Source: Ruegeria arenilitoris (GTDB lineage Bacteria > Pseudomonadota > Alphaproteobacteria > Rhodobacterales > Rhodobacteraceae). From it: a DNA stretch of 64,000 nt. The notes beneath the pieces are model-generated. The model saw nothing but the letters and a program-made list of their open reading frames with translations, ran no database searches and had not been told where the DNA came from. Made by a program: the position numbers and the translations under genes. Below are positions 39,986 to 50,658 of this stretch, piece after piece (position 1 is the stretch's first letter; the number at the start of each line of letters is the position of its first letter). The stretch spans positions 186,001-250,000 of the forward strand of contig NZ_WQHX01000007.1 of assembly GCF_013035425.1 (NCBI RefSeq). Reading direction: 5' to 3'.

Positions 39986-41014
39986 ATGAATCCTCAGGAA
40001 AATACACTTAATATCAAAGCAGTAGAAGGTTATCTTGAGAAAAACCTGAGTGGTTTCAAAGGGCCGTTTTCTGCAGAGAAGTTCGATGTCGGTCAGTCAA
40101 ACCCAACTTATTTGTTGCGAACTCCTGACCAGTCTTTTGTTCTGCGTCGCAAACCTGCTGGCGTACTTCTTAAATCCGCCCATGCAGTAGATCGTGAATT
40201 TCGCGTGCAATCTGCTTTGGCGGACAGCAAAGTTCCCGTGCCAGAGATGTACTTGCTGTGTGAGGATGACGCAGTCATAGGATCAGCCTTTTATGTGATG
40301 GAATACCGTGAAGGGCGCAGTTTCGTCGACCCAACCATGGATGGAGTAGACAAGGCCACCCGCACTGGCATTATGGATGAAATGAACCGTGTTTTAGCTG
40401 AGCTGCACATGGTCGACATCGACGCTGTGGGGCTATCCGACTTTGGACCACCCGGAAATTACTTTGAACGACAGATTTCCCGATGGACACAACAATACCG
40501 TGCAACGCAGACCGAACAGATCGGGGATATGGATCTCTTGATCTCTCGGTTGGACCACGAACTGCCCCAAGATGATGGACAGCGTACATTGGTCCATGGC
40601 GACTACCGGATCGACAACTTGTTGTTTCAGCAGGACGGCACAGATTGTGTGGCAGTTTTGGACTGGGAGCTATCTACCATCGGCCATCCTTATGCAGATC
40701 TGGCGGCGGTGATTATGCAATGGCAATTGCCACCCGGAAAGGAAGGGCGCGGGTTGGCAGGTGTAGACCGCGAGGCGCTTGGCTTGCCATCAGACGCAGC
40801 GTTTGTTGCGGACTACTGTAAGCGTCGTGGGCGTAAGGAGATCGAACACTTTGGCTTCTATCTGGCATTTAATTTTTTTCGAATGGCCGGGATATTACAG
40901 GGAGTCTACAAAAGGTCGCTTGATGGCAACGCATCAGACCCTGTCCGGGCCCAGAAGTTTGGCGCATATGTGCCGATTTTTGCAAAACATGGCTTGGCGG
41001 CACTGGACAGCTAG
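39986..41014 (+). CDS. APH-fold phosphotransferase family protein (ACAD10/11 N-domain-like)
   Basis: 342 residues with an aminoglycoside-phosphotransferase fold: catalytic loop LVHGDYRIDNLLF and metal motif VLDWELSTIGHPYADLA. This subgroup is related to the kinase domain of ACAD10/11, which phosphorylates 4-hydroxyacyl-CoAs ahead of dehydration and beta-oxidation. That role would suit the neighbouring dehydrogenases and thioesterase but is inference. AAGAGG precedes the ATG; likely operon with the SDR gene. Confidence 0.85.
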   Translation: MNPQENTLNIKAVEGYLEKNLSGFKGPFSAEKFDVGQSNPTYLLRTPDQSFVLRRKPAGVLLKSAHAVDREFRVQSALADSKVPVPEMYLLCEDDAVIGSAFYVMEYREGRSFVDPTMDGVDKATRTGIMDEMNRVLAELHMVDIDAVGLSDFGPPGNYFERQISRWTQQYRATQTEQIGDMDLLISRLDHELPQDDGQRTLVHGDYRIDNLLFQQDGTDCVAVLDWELSTIGHPYADLAAVIMQWQLPPGKEGRGLAGVDREALGLPSDAAFVADYCKRRGRKEIEHFGFYLAFNFFRMAGILQGVYKRSLDGNASDPVRAQKFGAYVPIFAKHGLAALDS

Positions 41015-41050
41015 TGAACGTGAAGCCGCATCATATTAGATGCGACCCAG

Positions 41051-41656
41051 TCATCTTGTTGCCATCAGCTCTAATTCAAGGTTTCCCAAACTATTCTTCC
41101 CAAAGAACATTTCGTTTCTTGAAAACAGAGTTGGCACTCCGAACACACCCCGGCGCACAGCGGACTTGCTTTGATCCTTCAGCGCTTGCTTGATTTCGGA
41201 ATTGGTGACCGCCTCTCGAATCTTGCGGGCAGGCAAGTCTGCTTCTTGCACGACCTCTATCAAGACATTTATGTCGTCCAATTTTTGTCCGTGCACCCAT
41301 ATTGCATCAAAAACAGCGTCTATATACCTACTTTCCCAAGATTTTCCTTGAGCATACCAGGCCCCACGCATGGCAAATTTGGTGTTTATTGGAAAGTGTG
41401 GACTCATATGAAACGTCAACCCTCGTCGACGCGCAAAGCGATGTAGATCATGGGTCAGGTAAGCCGTTTTCTGACGGTTTTCCGAAAAGGCCTCAAACGG
41501 GTTTTGATTGTTTGTGGATTTGAACACCAAGCCCAGAAGGATCGGTGTAAATCGCAGTTCCACGGCATTACGTCGGGCCAATTCCGGCAATACTTTGTAT
41601 GCGAGAAATGCGTTGGGGCTGCAAAAATCGTAAAGGAACTCAATCTTATTCGCCAT
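41051..41656 (-). CDS. 2-hydroxychromene-2-carboxylate isomerase family protein
   Basis: 201-residue DsbA-superfamily (kappa GST-like) protein. N-terminal YDFCSPNAFLAYKVLPELA, the NPFEAFSENR-type helical insert, and the C-terminal GVFGVPTLFSRNEMFFGKNSLG are diagnostic. Members isomerise naphthalene-derived hydroxychromene carboxylate with glutathione; most homologues outside that pathway act on unknown substrates. Convergent with the kinase-like gene. Confidence 0.87.
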   Translation of the reverse strand: MANKIEFLYDFCSPNAFLAYKVLPELARRNAVELRFTPILLGLVFKSTNNQNPFEAFSENRQKTAYLTHDLHRFARRRGLTFHMSPHFPINTKFAMRGAWYAQGKSWESRYIDAVFDAIWVHGQKLDDINVLIEVVQEADLPARKIREAVTNSEIKQALKDQSKSAVRRGVFGVPTLFSRNEMFFGKNSLGNLELELMATR

Positions 41657-41840
41657 GATCTGACTCCGTCTTTGCGGTAGGTGCTGGGGAATCGCTCCGA
41701 TATTTAAACTGACTTGGAGCCACCATATCAGGTCAGCAATACGTTACCTGAATATATCCGGTCATTGTTTGAATTTGCTGTCACTATTTATCGTCACGCG
41801 GCAAGATTATCTCAAACGGCTAACGACGGGGGCACAAAGT

Positions 41841-43058
41841 ATGGCGCTTGATGCATCAAGGCTAAATCAAATTCAAAACTGGATGCAACGCTATGTAGAT
41901 GAACGGAAATATCCCGGATGTTCAATGTTGGTGCTGCAAGCTGGCAACGAGGCATTTTTTCATTCCTGCGGTAAACGAAATGTCGAGCAGGGTTTGGTGT
42001 TCGCCCGCGACAGCATAGTGCGCATCTATTCGATGACCAAACCTGTTACTACAGTTGCGCTGATGATGTTGATAGAACGCGGGCAACTTCATCTTGATGC
42101 GCCAGTATCGGAGTTTTTATCGCAGTTTCAAGCGATGCGAGCACTCGTTGCGGGCGCAAAAGACATAAATCAGACCGAGGCGGCGCCTACTCCAACTTTG
42201 CATCAATTACTGACTCATACCAGTGGGCTGAGTTATCCGTTCAACCCGGGTATCCTACCTGAGGCGATGAATGAGCAAGATCTGATATTTTCACCGGATC
42301 AAGGATCTCTTGCGACACGAATCGAGGCTTTAGCCTGCTTACCGCTTGCGTTTCAACCGGGCGCACGCTGGGAGTATTCGGTCGGTATCGACGTTATTGG
42401 TCGCGTGATCGAAGTTGTTTCAGGGCAAACATTGGAACACTTTTTTGCCGAAAACATATTTGAACCATTGGGAATGAACGAGACTGGTTTCTCTGTGCCA
42501 AAAGGGGCAGGGGACAGGTTTGCATCACTCTACACGCCACTCGAAGGTGATGCGATGGCGTTGAACGCAGCCAGTTCTGGTTCAGAAACGCTTAGATTGG
42601 TCGACGAGCCCGGCTCATCGCCTTTTCAACGTGCAACTACATTTTCAGGAGGAGGCGGGCTTGTCAGCACTATCGACGATTTCGCGATATTCGCAGAAAT
42701 GCTGCGTAACAAAGGCTCGGTCAACGGAATTCGTCTTCTAGCACCTTCCATCATCGACTTCATGATGCGCAACCACTTGCCCGGAGATATCGCCTCTATG
42801 GGTCCACGTAGTTTCGCGGAACAACCCATGGACGGCACAGGGTTCGGTCTGGGTGGCGCCGTCGTTTTAGACCCGGCACGAATTCGAGTTCCCGGATCGG
42901 TTGGCGACTTTGGTTGGGGAGGAATGGCTTCGACCTATTTCTGGATCGATTGGGTTCACAACCTGACAACCATTTTCTTTACCCAATTGTCGCCGTCCAG
43001 TTCTTATCCATCGCGCGCTGAAATGAAAGCACTTGTCCATGCAGCTTTGATTGATTGA
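41841..43058 (+). CDS. Serine hydrolase of the beta-lactamase/esterase family
   Basis: 405 residues from the ATG at 41841 (GGGGG about ten bases upstream; the ORF continues upstream from a TTG but without ribosome site). Class C beta-lactamase fold: nucleophile in IYSMTKPVTT (SxxK), Tyr in WEYSVGID, HTSGLSYPF. No signal peptide is visible, so it is probably a cytoplasmic esterase (EstB type) rather than a periplasmic beta-lactamase. Followed by tesB after 48 bases. Confidence 0.88.
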   Translation: MALDASRLNQIQNWMQRYVDERKYPGCSMLVLQAGNEAFFHSCGKRNVEQGLVFARDSIVRIYSMTKPVTTVALMMLIERGQLHLDAPVSEFLSQFQAMRALVAGAKDINQTEAAPTPTLHQLLTHTSGLSYPFNPGILPEAMNEQDLIFSPDQGSLATRIEALACLPLAFQPGARWEYSVGIDVIGRVIEVVSGQTLEHFFAENIFEPLGMNETGFSVPKGAGDRFASLYTPLEGDAMALNAASSGSETLRLVDEPGSSPFQRATTFSGGGGLVSTIDDFAIFAEMLRNKGSVNGIRLLAPSIIDFMMRNHLPGDIASMGPRSFAEQPMDGTGFGLGGAVVLDPARIRVPGSVGDFGWGGMASTYFWIDWVHNLTTIFFTQLSPSSSYPSRAEMKALVHAALID

Positions 43059-43106
43059 TCATCCTCCAGGTGTTACCGACGGATCAACTAATTCGGAGAG
43101 TAACGA

Positions 43107-43976
43107 ATGACCGAAGCCGAACGTACCCTGTTGAATTTGCTCGACATTGAGTCACTTGAGGTCGACCTATTTCGAGGAACAGGATCGGGTGGGGAAACAC
43201 CTACCCGGATATTCGGCGGCCAAGTCATAGCACAAGCGCTGGCAGCGGCCTACAGAACAGTAGATGATCGTACCTGCCATTCGTTGCACGCGTATTTCAT
43301 ACGACCCGGAGATCCATCTATTCCTGTTATTTATCAAGTTGATAGAGCGCGAGATGGAGGTTCTTTTACCACACGTCGCGTGATCGCTGTTCAGCATGGA
43401 AAGCAGATTCTCAACATGTCAGCTTCCTTTCACTGCCAAGACCAAGGTTGGGATCACCAACATCCTATGCCATCTGTTGGCCCACCAGAGTCACACCCTG
43501 CCAGGACTGAATTACGCCAGGCTTATCTGGACCGTGTTCCCGAAAAATTACACAAAGAACTTTTGCGTGATCGTCCGATCGAAGTCCGCGAGGTCGGGCC
43601 ATTGGATATCTTGACACCCAAAGTAGCCGCCGATCATCATCACATCTGGTTTCGCATGGTGGCCGCTTCCGAAGTCGATCAGGTAACACAGCATCTGCTT
43701 TTGGCATACGCCTCGGACATGGCGTTATTGGGATCTGGATTGCGCCCGCACGGGCTGTCCATGTTCACAGGAGAGGTAGACATGGCGAGCCTTGATCATG
43801 CAATATGGTTTCACGCCCCCATCCAATTTGAAAACTGGCATCTTTATTCAATGGACGCGCCCTGGACAGGGCAGGGGCGCTGTTTCAACCGAGGGTCAAT
43901 TCATTCACAAGACGGTGTTTTGGTTGCCTCGGTCGCGCAGGAAGGTCTGATGAGGAAGAAAAGAGTTAGACTTTAG
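43107..43976 (+). CDS. tesB: Acyl-CoA thioesterase II TesB
   Basis: 289 residues with a double hotdog fold; hydrolyses medium- to long-chain acyl-CoA. Conserved blocks are RIFGGQVIAQALAAAYRTV, CHSLHAYFIRPGDPS and GRCFNRGSIHSQDGVLVASVAQEGL near the end. GGAGAG precedes the ATG. It converges on an SDR gene two bases beyond its stop. Confidence 0.95.
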   Translation: MTEAERTLLNLLDIESLEVDLFRGTGSGGETPTRIFGGQVIAQALAAAYRTVDDRTCHSLHAYFIRPGDPSIPVIYQVDRARDGGSFTTRRVIAVQHGKQILNMSASFHCQDQGWDHQHPMPSVGPPESHPARTELRQAYLDRVPEKLHKELLRDRPIEVREVGPLDILTPKVAADHHHIWFRMVAASEVDQVTQHLLLAYASDMALLGSGLRPHGLSMFTGEVDMASLDHAIWFHAPIQFENWHLYSMDAPWTGQGRCFNRGSIHSQDGVLVASVAQEGLMRKKRVRL

Positions 43977-43978
43977 AT

Positions 43979-44740
43979 TTAGCGATTAAACTTCTGATTT
44001 ATTTTAGACATTCCGTCTATCCAGCGATCGTAGTTCACGGCCTTAAACTGAAAATAATCCATTACTTGCTCATGAGGCAGCACAAGGAACCGCTCTTCAG
44101 TTATTGCCTCTACACAGGCACTTGCCACTTCTTGAGGTTCGAGTATTCCATCAATTGCGGCGACTGAATCTTCGTGACCTCGGATCATATCCGTCCGCAC
44201 AGCCTGCGGACACAGCACTGAAACTCGAATACCTTGGTCTCTGTATGTTAGAGCGACCCATTCGGCAAAGCCGATCGCGGCGTGCTTTGTAACCGCATAA
44301 GGTGCTGCGCCCGGTTGATTTAAAAGCCCAGCAGCAGATGCCGTTATCAAAATATAACCAGACCCTCGCGCCGTCATTCGTGGGATCAGATGTCGCGCCG
44401 TCCAAACATGAGACATCACGTTGATCTTCCAAATACGGTCCCATTCATCATCGGGAACATCGACGCCACCCAGTGTTAAAACTCCTGCATTCCCGCAGAA
44501 CAGATCGATCGTGCCGACTTGATCCTCTGTGGCTTCAATCAAATTGTTAATAGAACTTTCGTTGGACACATCACAAAAAAAAGCGTGACCGCCAATTTCA
44601 GAAGCGAGTGAGTTTGCGCCAGGCTCATCGATGTCAGCACAGACGACTTTTGCGCCATCAAATGAAAAGCGCTGCGCCAAACTTTTGCCAATTCCAGAGG
44701 CGGCACCGGTTACCACAACAGTTTTACCGCTCAACTTCAT
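43979..44740 (-). CDS. SDR family oxidoreductase
   Basis: 253 residues. VVTGAASGIGKSLAQRF cofactor motif, Asp in VCADIDEP after strand 2 indicating NAD(H) preference, CGNAGVLT, catalytic Ser in ITASAAG and YAVTKHAAIG. The last 25 residues are Phe/Tyr-rich (MDYFQFKAVNYDRWI). Substrate unknown. Convergent with tesB; about 107 bases separate its start from the gcdH stop. Confidence 0.88.
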   Translation of the reverse strand: MKLSGKTVVVTGAASGIGKSLAQRFSFDGAKVVCADIDEPGANSLASEIGGHAFFCDVSNESSINNLIEATEDQVGTIDLFCGNAGVLTLGGVDVPDDEWDRIWKINVMSHVWTARHLIPRMTARGSGYILITASAAGLLNQPGAAPYAVTKHAAIGFAEWVALTYRDQGIRVSVLCPQAVRTDMIRGHEDSVAAIDGILEPQEVASACVEAITEERFLVLPHEQVMDYFQFKAVNYDRWIDGMSKINQKFNR

Positions 44741-44847
44741 GAAATCATTTTCTTTTCCATGTGATTCAACAGGTTAGTTTGAGCAGTGTACAAGTTTAGG
44801 ATACATCCTTTTTTAACATAATACTGATTACGCGAATTGTTGTCGCC

Positions 44848-46077
44848 TCAATAGAAAGCTTGCAGCCCGGTTTGCGCACGCCCCAGTATCAACGCATGAA
44901 CGTCATGTGTGCCCTCATATGTATTCACAGTCTCTAGGTTGACCATGTGACGCACGACATGGAATTCCAGCGAAATTCCGTTACCGCCATGCATGTCCCG
45001 AGCCATCCGCGCGATGTCCAAAGCCTTGCCGCAATTGTTGCGCTTGATGATCGAGATCATTTCTGGCGCAGCTTCGGCCTGGTCCATCAACCGACCAACC
45101 CGAAGGCTTGACTGCAGCCCAAGTGCGATTTCAGTCTGCATATCCGACAACTTGCGTTGGTACAGCTGAGTCTGCGCCAGCGGCCTATTAAACTGCTTCC
45201 GGTCAAGCCCATATTGAAGCGCAGAGTGCCAACAGCCTTCCGCTGCCCCCATCGCACCCCAGCTAATCCCATATCGCGCACGATTCAGACACCCAAATGG
45301 CCCCTTCAGACCTTGGACGTTTGGCAAAAGCGCATCCTCACCAACTTCGACGTTGTCCAGCACAATTTCGCCAGTGACAGAAGTACGAAGGCTCAGTTTA
45401 TTTTGGATCTTAGGCGCACTCAGCCCCTTGGTTCCTTTTTCCAGAACAAAGCCCCGGATTTTACCGTCATGCGCGTCAGACTTGGCCCAGATTACGAAAA
45501 CATCAGCGATCGGCGCGTTTGATATCCACATCTTGCTGCCTGTTAATCGGTATCCATCGTCGATCTTTACCGCTCGGGTTTTCATGCCTGCGGGATCCGA
45601 ACCAGCCTCGGACTCGGTTAATCCGAAACATCCGATCCATTCGCCACTGGCTAATTTCGGAAGGTATTTCCGGCGTTGTTCTTCATTGCCATACGCATAA
45701 ATAGGATACATCACCAAAGAGCTTTGTACCGACATCATCGAACGGTAACCGGAATCAACACGCTCGATTTCCCTGGCGACAAGACCATAGGTAACATAGC
45801 CTGCTCCGATCCCTCCGTACTCTTCTGGTATCGTCGTGCCCAACAAACCCATTTCACCCATTTCACGGAAGATGTTTGGGTCGGTTTCCTCAGTCTGGAA
45901 GGCTTGCGTGACGCGCGGTTGCAACTTGTCCTGCGCATAAGCGCGCGCGCTCTTTGCAATCAGGCGTTCATCTTCTTGCAATTGATCGGCAAGTCGAAAC
46001 GGATCATCCCACGTAAAAACGCCAAGCTCAGGTGCATCTTTAGCGCGCAAAGTTGGTTTCGGGTCGGGCGCGTTCAT
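44848..46077 (-). CDS. gcdH: Glutaryl-CoA dehydrogenase GcdH
   Basis: FAD enzyme that oxidises and decarboxylates glutaryl-CoA to crotonyl-CoA in lysine/tryptophan breakdown. 409 residues, start at 46077 with GGAG eight bases upstream. [15 protein letters not shown] is the flavin/substrate loop; the catalytic base Glu is in [18 protein letters not shown] near the C-terminus, the form typical of glutaryl-CoA dehydrogenases. A divergent LysR gene lies 99 bases away. Confidence 0.93.
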   Translation of the reverse strand: MNAPDPKPTLRAKDAPELGVFTWDDPFRLADQLQEDERLIAKSARAYAQDKLQPRVTQAFQTEETDPNIFREMGEMGLLGTTIPEEYGGIGAGYVTYGLVAREIERVDSGYRSMMSVQSSLVMYPIYAYGNEEQRRKYLPKLASGEWIGCFGLTESEAGSDPAGMKTRAVKIDDGYRLTGSKMWISNAPIADVFVIWAKSDAHDGKIRGFVLEKGTKGLSAPKIQNKLSLRTSVTGEIVLDNVEVGEDALLPNVQGLKGPFGCLNRARYGISWGAMGAAEGCWHSALQYGLDRKQFNRPLAQTQLYQRKLSDMQTEIALGLQSSLRVGRLMDQAEAAPEMISIIKRNNCGKALDIARMARDMHGGNGISLEFHVVRHMVNLETVNTYEGTHDVHALILGRAQTGLQAFY

Positions 46078-46176
46078 GTCACATCTCCGCAAATCAAAAG
46101 GCTTCCAACAGTCTAATCTGAGATTTCCTCAAAAAACAGCGAGACATTCTCATGTTTTCATGACTAAAACGCATAG

Positions 46177-47091
46177 ATGATCAAAGTTGGGCGCCCTATC
46201 CTACCCTCAATTTCCGCCTTGCGAGCACTCGAAGCACTCGACAGGCTTGGTTCCGCATCTGCTGTTGCAGAGGAAATGGCCTTAACGCAAAGCGCGATAA
46301 GCCGGCAACTGCAAACACTTGAGACGCTCCTTGGCGCGGATCTGGTACGTCGCGACCGCAAGCGTTTGATGCTGACGAAAGCGGGGCAAGACTACGTCCA
46401 ACAAATTAGACCAGCGTTGTCGCAGATCGCTCAAGCGGCGCTAAAATTACATGTCGCGCCTGTTGGCGGCACCATTAACCTTGCCATTTTACCTACATTC
46501 GGAATGCGCTGGCTGGTTCCAAGACTGCCGGACTTTGCACGTCTGCATCCAGATGTAACGATAAATATGTCGACGCGTTTGCGGCCGTTCAATTTTGCCT
46601 CGGAACCCTTTGATGCTGCTTTGCATTTTGGCGAACCGGATTGGCCAGGAACAGATCGGTTGTTATTGCAGATGGAGCGTGTTCTGCCTGTGTGTGCACC
46701 CGAACTTCTGCCAAACGGCACACCTGCGGCGCCAAAAGACTTGCTGAAATTACCATTATTACACATTCAGACCCGGCCAAAGGCTTGGCAGGAGTGGTTT
46801 GCTCAAATGGGTGTGGATGCCCCCCACCCTTTGCCCGGAACGGTCCATGATCAGTTTTCAACAATTAATCAGGCTGCCCTTCATGGTCTTGGGGTCGCCT
46901 TGATACCGAACTATGTAGTCGAACAAGATCTGGCCACAGGAAAACTAATTGCGGCTTTTCCAAAGGCGGTCGACACACTCGGTTCATATTACTTGGTCTG
47001 GCCGCGCGAAAAGTCTGAAAATCATTCTCTGCGGCAGTTCCGGCACTGGTTGGCATCCCAGGCACAAACCGAAGACGCCCTGCCCCGCTAG
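46177..47091 (+). CDS. LysR-type regulator divergent from gcdH
   Basis: 304 residues; N-terminal helix-turn-helix (LGSASAVAEEMALTQSAISRQLQTLE) and a GcvA-like effector domain (LAILPTFGMRWLVPRL). The divergent position next to gcdH suggests glutarate or lysine catabolite control, as for GcdR-type regulators elsewhere. The Shine-Dalgarno is weak. Ends three bases before the convergent phoB. Confidence 0.9.
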   Translation: MIKVGRPILPSISALRALEALDRLGSASAVAEEMALTQSAISRQLQTLETLLGADLVRRDRKRLMLTKAGQDYVQQIRPALSQIAQAALKLHVAPVGGTINLAILPTFGMRWLVPRLPDFARLHPDVTINMSTRLRPFNFASEPFDAALHFGEPDWPGTDRLLLQMERVLPVCAPELLPNGTPAAPKDLLKLPLLHIQTRPKAWQEWFAQMGVDAPHPLPGTVHDQFSTINQAALHGLGVALIPNYVVEQDLATGKLIAAFPKAVDTLGSYYLVWPREKSENHSLRQFRHWLASQAQTEDALPR

Positions 47092-47094
47092 TTT

Positions 47095-47784
47095 TCAGCC
47101 AAGAGCGTAGCCAGCCCCACGAACCGTGCGTACGGGATCTTCACCACCATGCTGCGTCAGCGCCTTGCGGAGTCTTCCGATATGCACGTCCACTGTGCGA
47201 GTATCAACGTAAATATCGCGCCCCCAAACTCGATCCAATAGTTGCTCGCGACTCCACACACGACCGGGTTTTTCCATGAACGTGCTCAATAGTCGAAACT
47301 CGGTAGGACCCAGTTTCAAGGGTTTGTCACCCCTGCTAACTTTGTGGGTTTCAGAATCCAGAATGATATCATCAAATTCAAGTCGCAATCCTACTGTGGC
47401 CGGACGCACCCGTCGCAATTGCGTCCTCACTCGGGCCATCAATTCAACTACGGAATAAGGTTTGACCACATAGTCGTCAGCACCCGTTTCCAATCCACGA
47501 ACCTTGTCGACTTCTTCAGAACGCGCCGAGAGCATGATAATTGGGATCGACCGAGTATCCGGTCGGGTTTTCAACCGGCGACACACTTCGATGCCGCTCA
47601 GGTTTGGCATCATCCAATCCAAAACGATAATATCTGGGTTATCTTCATCGACCAACAATAGCGCTTCGTCACCGCTGGCCGCCTTTGACACGCTGAAGCC
47701 TTCGGCTTCGAGGTTGTAGGCCAAAACTTCGCGTTGGGCCAATTCATCTTCTACAACCAAAACAGTTGGCTGATCCGCGGACAT
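47095..47784 (-). CDS. phoB: Phosphate regulon response regulator PhoB
   Basis: 229 residues: receiver domain with acidic pocket VVEDE, phospho-acceptor in IIVLDWMMPN and Lys in VKPYS, then an OmpR-type winged helix (LTHGGEDPVRTVRGAGYAL at the end). Activates promoters with Pho boxes when phosphate is scarce; such a site lies before pstS (53336-53364). Last gene of the pst-pho block. AGGACG precedes the ATG. Confidence 0.96.
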   Translation of the reverse strand: MSADQPTVLVVEDELAQREVLAYNLEAEGFSVSKAASGDEALLLVDEDNPDIIVLDWMMPNLSGIEVCRRLKTRPDTRSIPIIMLSARSEEVDKVRGLETGADDYVVKPYSVVELMARVRTQLRRVRPATVGLRLEFDDIILDSETHKVSRGDKPLKLGPTEFRLLSTFMEKPGRVWSREQLLDRVWGRDIYVDTRTVDVHIGRLRKALTQHGGEDPVRTVRGAGYALG

Positions 47785-47796
47785 CGTCCTGTACTC

Positions 47797-48498
47797 CTAA
47801 AAAGTTTGCGAAGTCACGTCGGCTTTGGGGCGCGGCTCGGTGCGAGTTTCCCCTGTCACAAGATAGATGACTTGCTCTGCGATTGCGGTCACGTGATCAC
47901 CCATGCGTTCGATATTCTTTGCAATGAAATGTAGGTGCATGCAGGCGGAAATATTCCGCGGGTCCTCTGCCATGAATGTCAAGAATTCACGGAAAAGACC
48001 GTTATACATTTGATCGACTTCTTCGTCTCGATCGATCACATCTCTGGCAAGTTCTGCATCGCGCTGAATATAGGCATCAAGAGCATCTCGCAGCATGCGC
48101 TCGACCTCGCGAGCCATACGCCGCAGTGCAGCCGCACTGCCGTTAATCTCGGAGGTATTCACAAGCACCGAGGTACGTTTGGCAATGTTCTTGGAATAAT
48201 CACCAATACGTTCGAGGTTAGCAGAAACCTTCAAAACCGAAAGGACCAGACGCAGATCGCTGGCGGTGGGTGCACGCAATGCGATTAGTCGCGCGGTTTC
48301 CTCATTTATTACCTCTTCCAGATCATCAATGGCCTTGTCGCCTTGCTTAACCTCTTGAGCAAGCTCTTCATCTCGCATCTCCAACGAGCGCGCAGCACCC
48401 ATGATGGCTGCTTCGACCAACCCACCCATCTTCATAATATGAGCCTGGATCGCTTCAAGGTCGCGGTCAAAAGCTGATGCTATGTGTTGTTCGGTCAT
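47797..48498 (-). CDS. phoU: Phosphate transport regulator PhoU
   Basis: 233 residues forming two three-helix bundles with the metal-binding pattern repeated (LKVSANLERIGDYSKNIAKR and HFIAKNIERMGDHVTAIAEQ). PhoU mediates inhibition of PhoR by the Pst transporter when phosphate is sufficient. I start at 48498; the longer in-frame ORF runs back into pstB with non-family sequence. Lies 16 bases after pstB. Confidence 0.95.
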   Translation of the reverse strand: MTEQHIASAFDRDLEAIQAHIMKMGGLVEAAIMGAARSLEMRDEELAQEVKQGDKAIDDLEEVINEETARLIALRAPTASDLRLVLSVLKVSANLERIGDYSKNIAKRTSVLVNTSEINGSAAALRRMAREVERMLRDALDAYIQRDAELARDVIDRDEEVDQMYNGLFREFLTFMAEDPRNISACMHLHFIAKNIERMGDHVTAIAEQVIYLVTGETRTEPRPKADVTSQTF

Positions 48499-48514
48499 AT
48501 CCAAATACCTATGT

Positions 48515-49312
48515 TCAGCCAATACGGCCAGTGATGTAACTTTCGGTGCGAGGGTCTTCGGGGTTGGTAAAAATCTGCCCGGTTTCACCGAATTCCACGA
48601 GATTGCCAAGGTGGAAAAACGCCGTCTTTTGACTGACACGCGCTGCTTGCTGCATCGAGTGCGTCACGATGACAACTGAGTAACGCGACCGCAAGTCATC
48701 GATCAGCTCCTCCACCTGCGCTGTCGCAATCGGATCCAGGGCCGAGCAGGGTTCATCCATCAACAGAACTTCGGGTTCGGTTGCTACAGCCCGGGCGATG
48801 CATAGACGTTGTTGCTGACCACCTGACAGACCGGTGCCAGGAGCATGCAGCCGATCCTTAACCTCTTCCCAAATTGCACCGCGCCGCAAAGATTTCTCTA
48901 CGATTTCATCAAGTTCCGCTTTGTTCTTGGCAAGGCCATGAATTCGTGGGCCATATGCGACGTTATCGTATATCGATTTGGGGAACGGGTTTGGTTTTTG
49001 GAAGACCATGCCGACTTTGGCGCGCAACTGCACCGGGTCGACCCGCTTGTCGTAAATGTCTTCGCCATCCAGTTTGAACGAACCTTCAACACGGGCAATA
49101 TCAATTGTGTCGTTCATCCGGTTCAAGCAGCGCAAGAAAGTCGATTTACCGCAACCAGAAGGGCCGATGAATGCGGTGACCGTTTTGTCTTCGATATCGA
49201 CATTAACATCTTTTATGGCGTGGTTGTCACCGTAGTAAACTTGGCAGTCTCGGCACTCCAATTTAATTTCTTTGGTGTCCACTTGTCTCTCCACTCGCGA
49301 CATGTCGTTCAT
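48515..49312 (-). CDS. pstB: Phosphate ABC transporter ATP-binding protein PstB
   Basis: 265 residues. Walker [12 protein letters not shown]-loop [21 protein letters not shown] (Pst-specific), signature LSGGQQQRL, Walker [14 protein letters not shown] and H-loop THSMQQA. Energises phosphate import. AAGGG eight bases before the ATG; 14 bases after pstA. Confidence 0.97.
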   Translation of the reverse strand: MNDMSRVERQVDTKEIKLECRDCQVYYGDNHAIKDVNVDIEDKTVTAFIGPSGCGKSTFLRCLNRMNDTIDIARVEGSFKLDGEDIYDKRVDPVQLRAKVGMVFQKPNPFPKSIYDNVAYGPRIHGLAKNKAELDEIVEKSLRRGAIWEEVKDRLHAPGTGLSGGQQQRLCIARAVATEPEVLLMDEPCSALDPIATAQVEELIDDLRSRYSVVIVTHSMQQAARVSQKTAFFHLGNLVEFGETGQIFTNPEDPRTESYITGRIG

Positions 49313-49326
49313 TGGGATGGCCCTTT

Positions 49327-50658
49327 TTACCAGCGGCGTTCAAAACGGCGGCGTAGGATAATTGCGATGATGTTCATGCTGAGCAGAAAAATCAAAAGAA
49401 TGATGATCCCGCCCCAAGCTTTCTCGTAAAAACCGACATCTGCGCGGGCTGCCCAGGTATAAATCTGTGCTGGCATGGCCGAGTTTGGCTCGGTGAAGCC
49501 AGCAAGAAAACCATCCGGATAACCACGCGCTACAAATCCGACCATTCCGATCAAAAGAAGAGGCGCGGTTTCACCCAAGGCTTGAGCAAGTCCGATGATA
49601 GTCCCAGTCAGGATACCTGGTGCTGCAAGCGGCAGCACGTGATGAAAGACTGCCTGCATTTTTGATGCCCCTACCCCCAACGCCGCGTCTCGGATCGACG
49701 GTGGCACCGCCTTAAGTGACGCGCGGGTAGAGATGATGATTGTCGGCAAAGTCATCAGCGTAAGCACCAGACCACCAACTAAGGGTGCTGACTGTGGTAG
49801 GTGCATGAACTGAATAAAGACCGCGAGACCCAGAATGCCGAATACGATGGATGGCACGGCCGCAAGGTTCGAAATGTTCACCTCAATCAAGTCAGTGAAG
49901 CGGTTCTGCGGCGCAAACTCCTCCAGATAAATCGATGCTGCAACTCCGATCGGCAGCGAAAGGCCAAGGACGACCAGCATCATGAAGAACGAGCCGACAA
50001 CCGATGCGCCAATTCCTGCGCCACCGGGGTTATCCACGCCCGAGTCAGCACCGGTAATAAACGGCCAGTTGAAAACCTGTTTGATTATGCCGGCTTCTTC
50101 CAACACGTCTACAAGGTCCAGATCGCTTTTTTGAAGAAACCGACTGTCTTGAATAGTATCTCTGGACACCCTGCCTTTGAAGTATCCGTCCACACGGCTT
50201 GAAGCAGCCAGATCGAATTCTATTGGTTCACCCAATTTGTCCGGATTTTCGCTGTAGAAAGTCCGGATCGTACCGCCGACTTTGCCAAGAAGACGCTCAA
50301 TTGCCGCTTCGTCAAAATCAACCTTTATTCCGTTTTCCGCCAATTCGTTGTTCAGTGATCTGATAAAAAGATCTGAATATGCTTTGGTCTTGAACAAAGT
50401 ACTTTCTGCTTCGTCGCGTTCCGCAGGAGACAAAGTGAATTCAACACTAATCACAGTCCTTGTGAACGCAGGTATCCCCTGCGAAAGGATCGAAGCAAAG
50501 AGCACAATGAGAAAGAACAAACCGGTGGCGATGGCCGCAATTCCGTAAGCGCGAAACCTTTTTTCCGCATTGGCTCGTTTACGAGTGCGGGCATCGGCAG
50601 CGGTCAGAGAAACACCATGTCCACCCGTTTTAGGGTTCTGCATGCTTGCATCAGTCAT
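49327..50658 (-). CDS. pstA: Phosphate ABC transporter permease PstA
   Basis: 443 residues: an N-terminal extension of about 200 residues (DUF3333 type, with one membrane segment, then a soluble stretch) precedes the usual five-to-six-helix permease domain with the coupling loop [19 protein letters not shown]. Longer than the E. coli protein (296 aa) because of that extension, as in other alphaproteobacteria. The start overlaps the pstC stop by four bases. Confidence 0.95.
   Translation of the reverse strand: MTDASMQNPKTGGHGVSLTAADARTRKRANAEKRFRAYGIAAIATGLFFLIVLFASILSQGIPAFTRTVISVEFTLSPAERDEAESTLFKTKAYSDLFIRSLNNELAENGIKVDFDEAAIERLLGKVGGTIRTFYSENPDKLGEPIEFDLAASSRVDGYFKGRVSRDTIQDSRFLQKSDLDLVDVLEEAGIIKQVFNWPFITGADSGVDNPGGAGIGASVVGSFFMMLVVLGLSLPIGVAASIYLEEFAPQNRFTDLIEVNISNLAAVPSIVFGILGLAVFIQFMHLPQSAPLVGGLVLTLMTLPTIIISTRASLKAVPPSIRDAALGVGASKMQAVFHHVLPLAAPGILTGTIIGLAQALGETAPLLLIGMVGFVARGYPDGFLAGFTEPNSAMPAQIYTWAARADVGFYEKAWGGIIILLIFLLSMNIIAIILRRRFERRW

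Noticed and set aside
48499..48639. 47-residue N-terminal extension of PhoU
   Set aside because: It is the end of pstB read in another frame; the family starts at MTEQHI.
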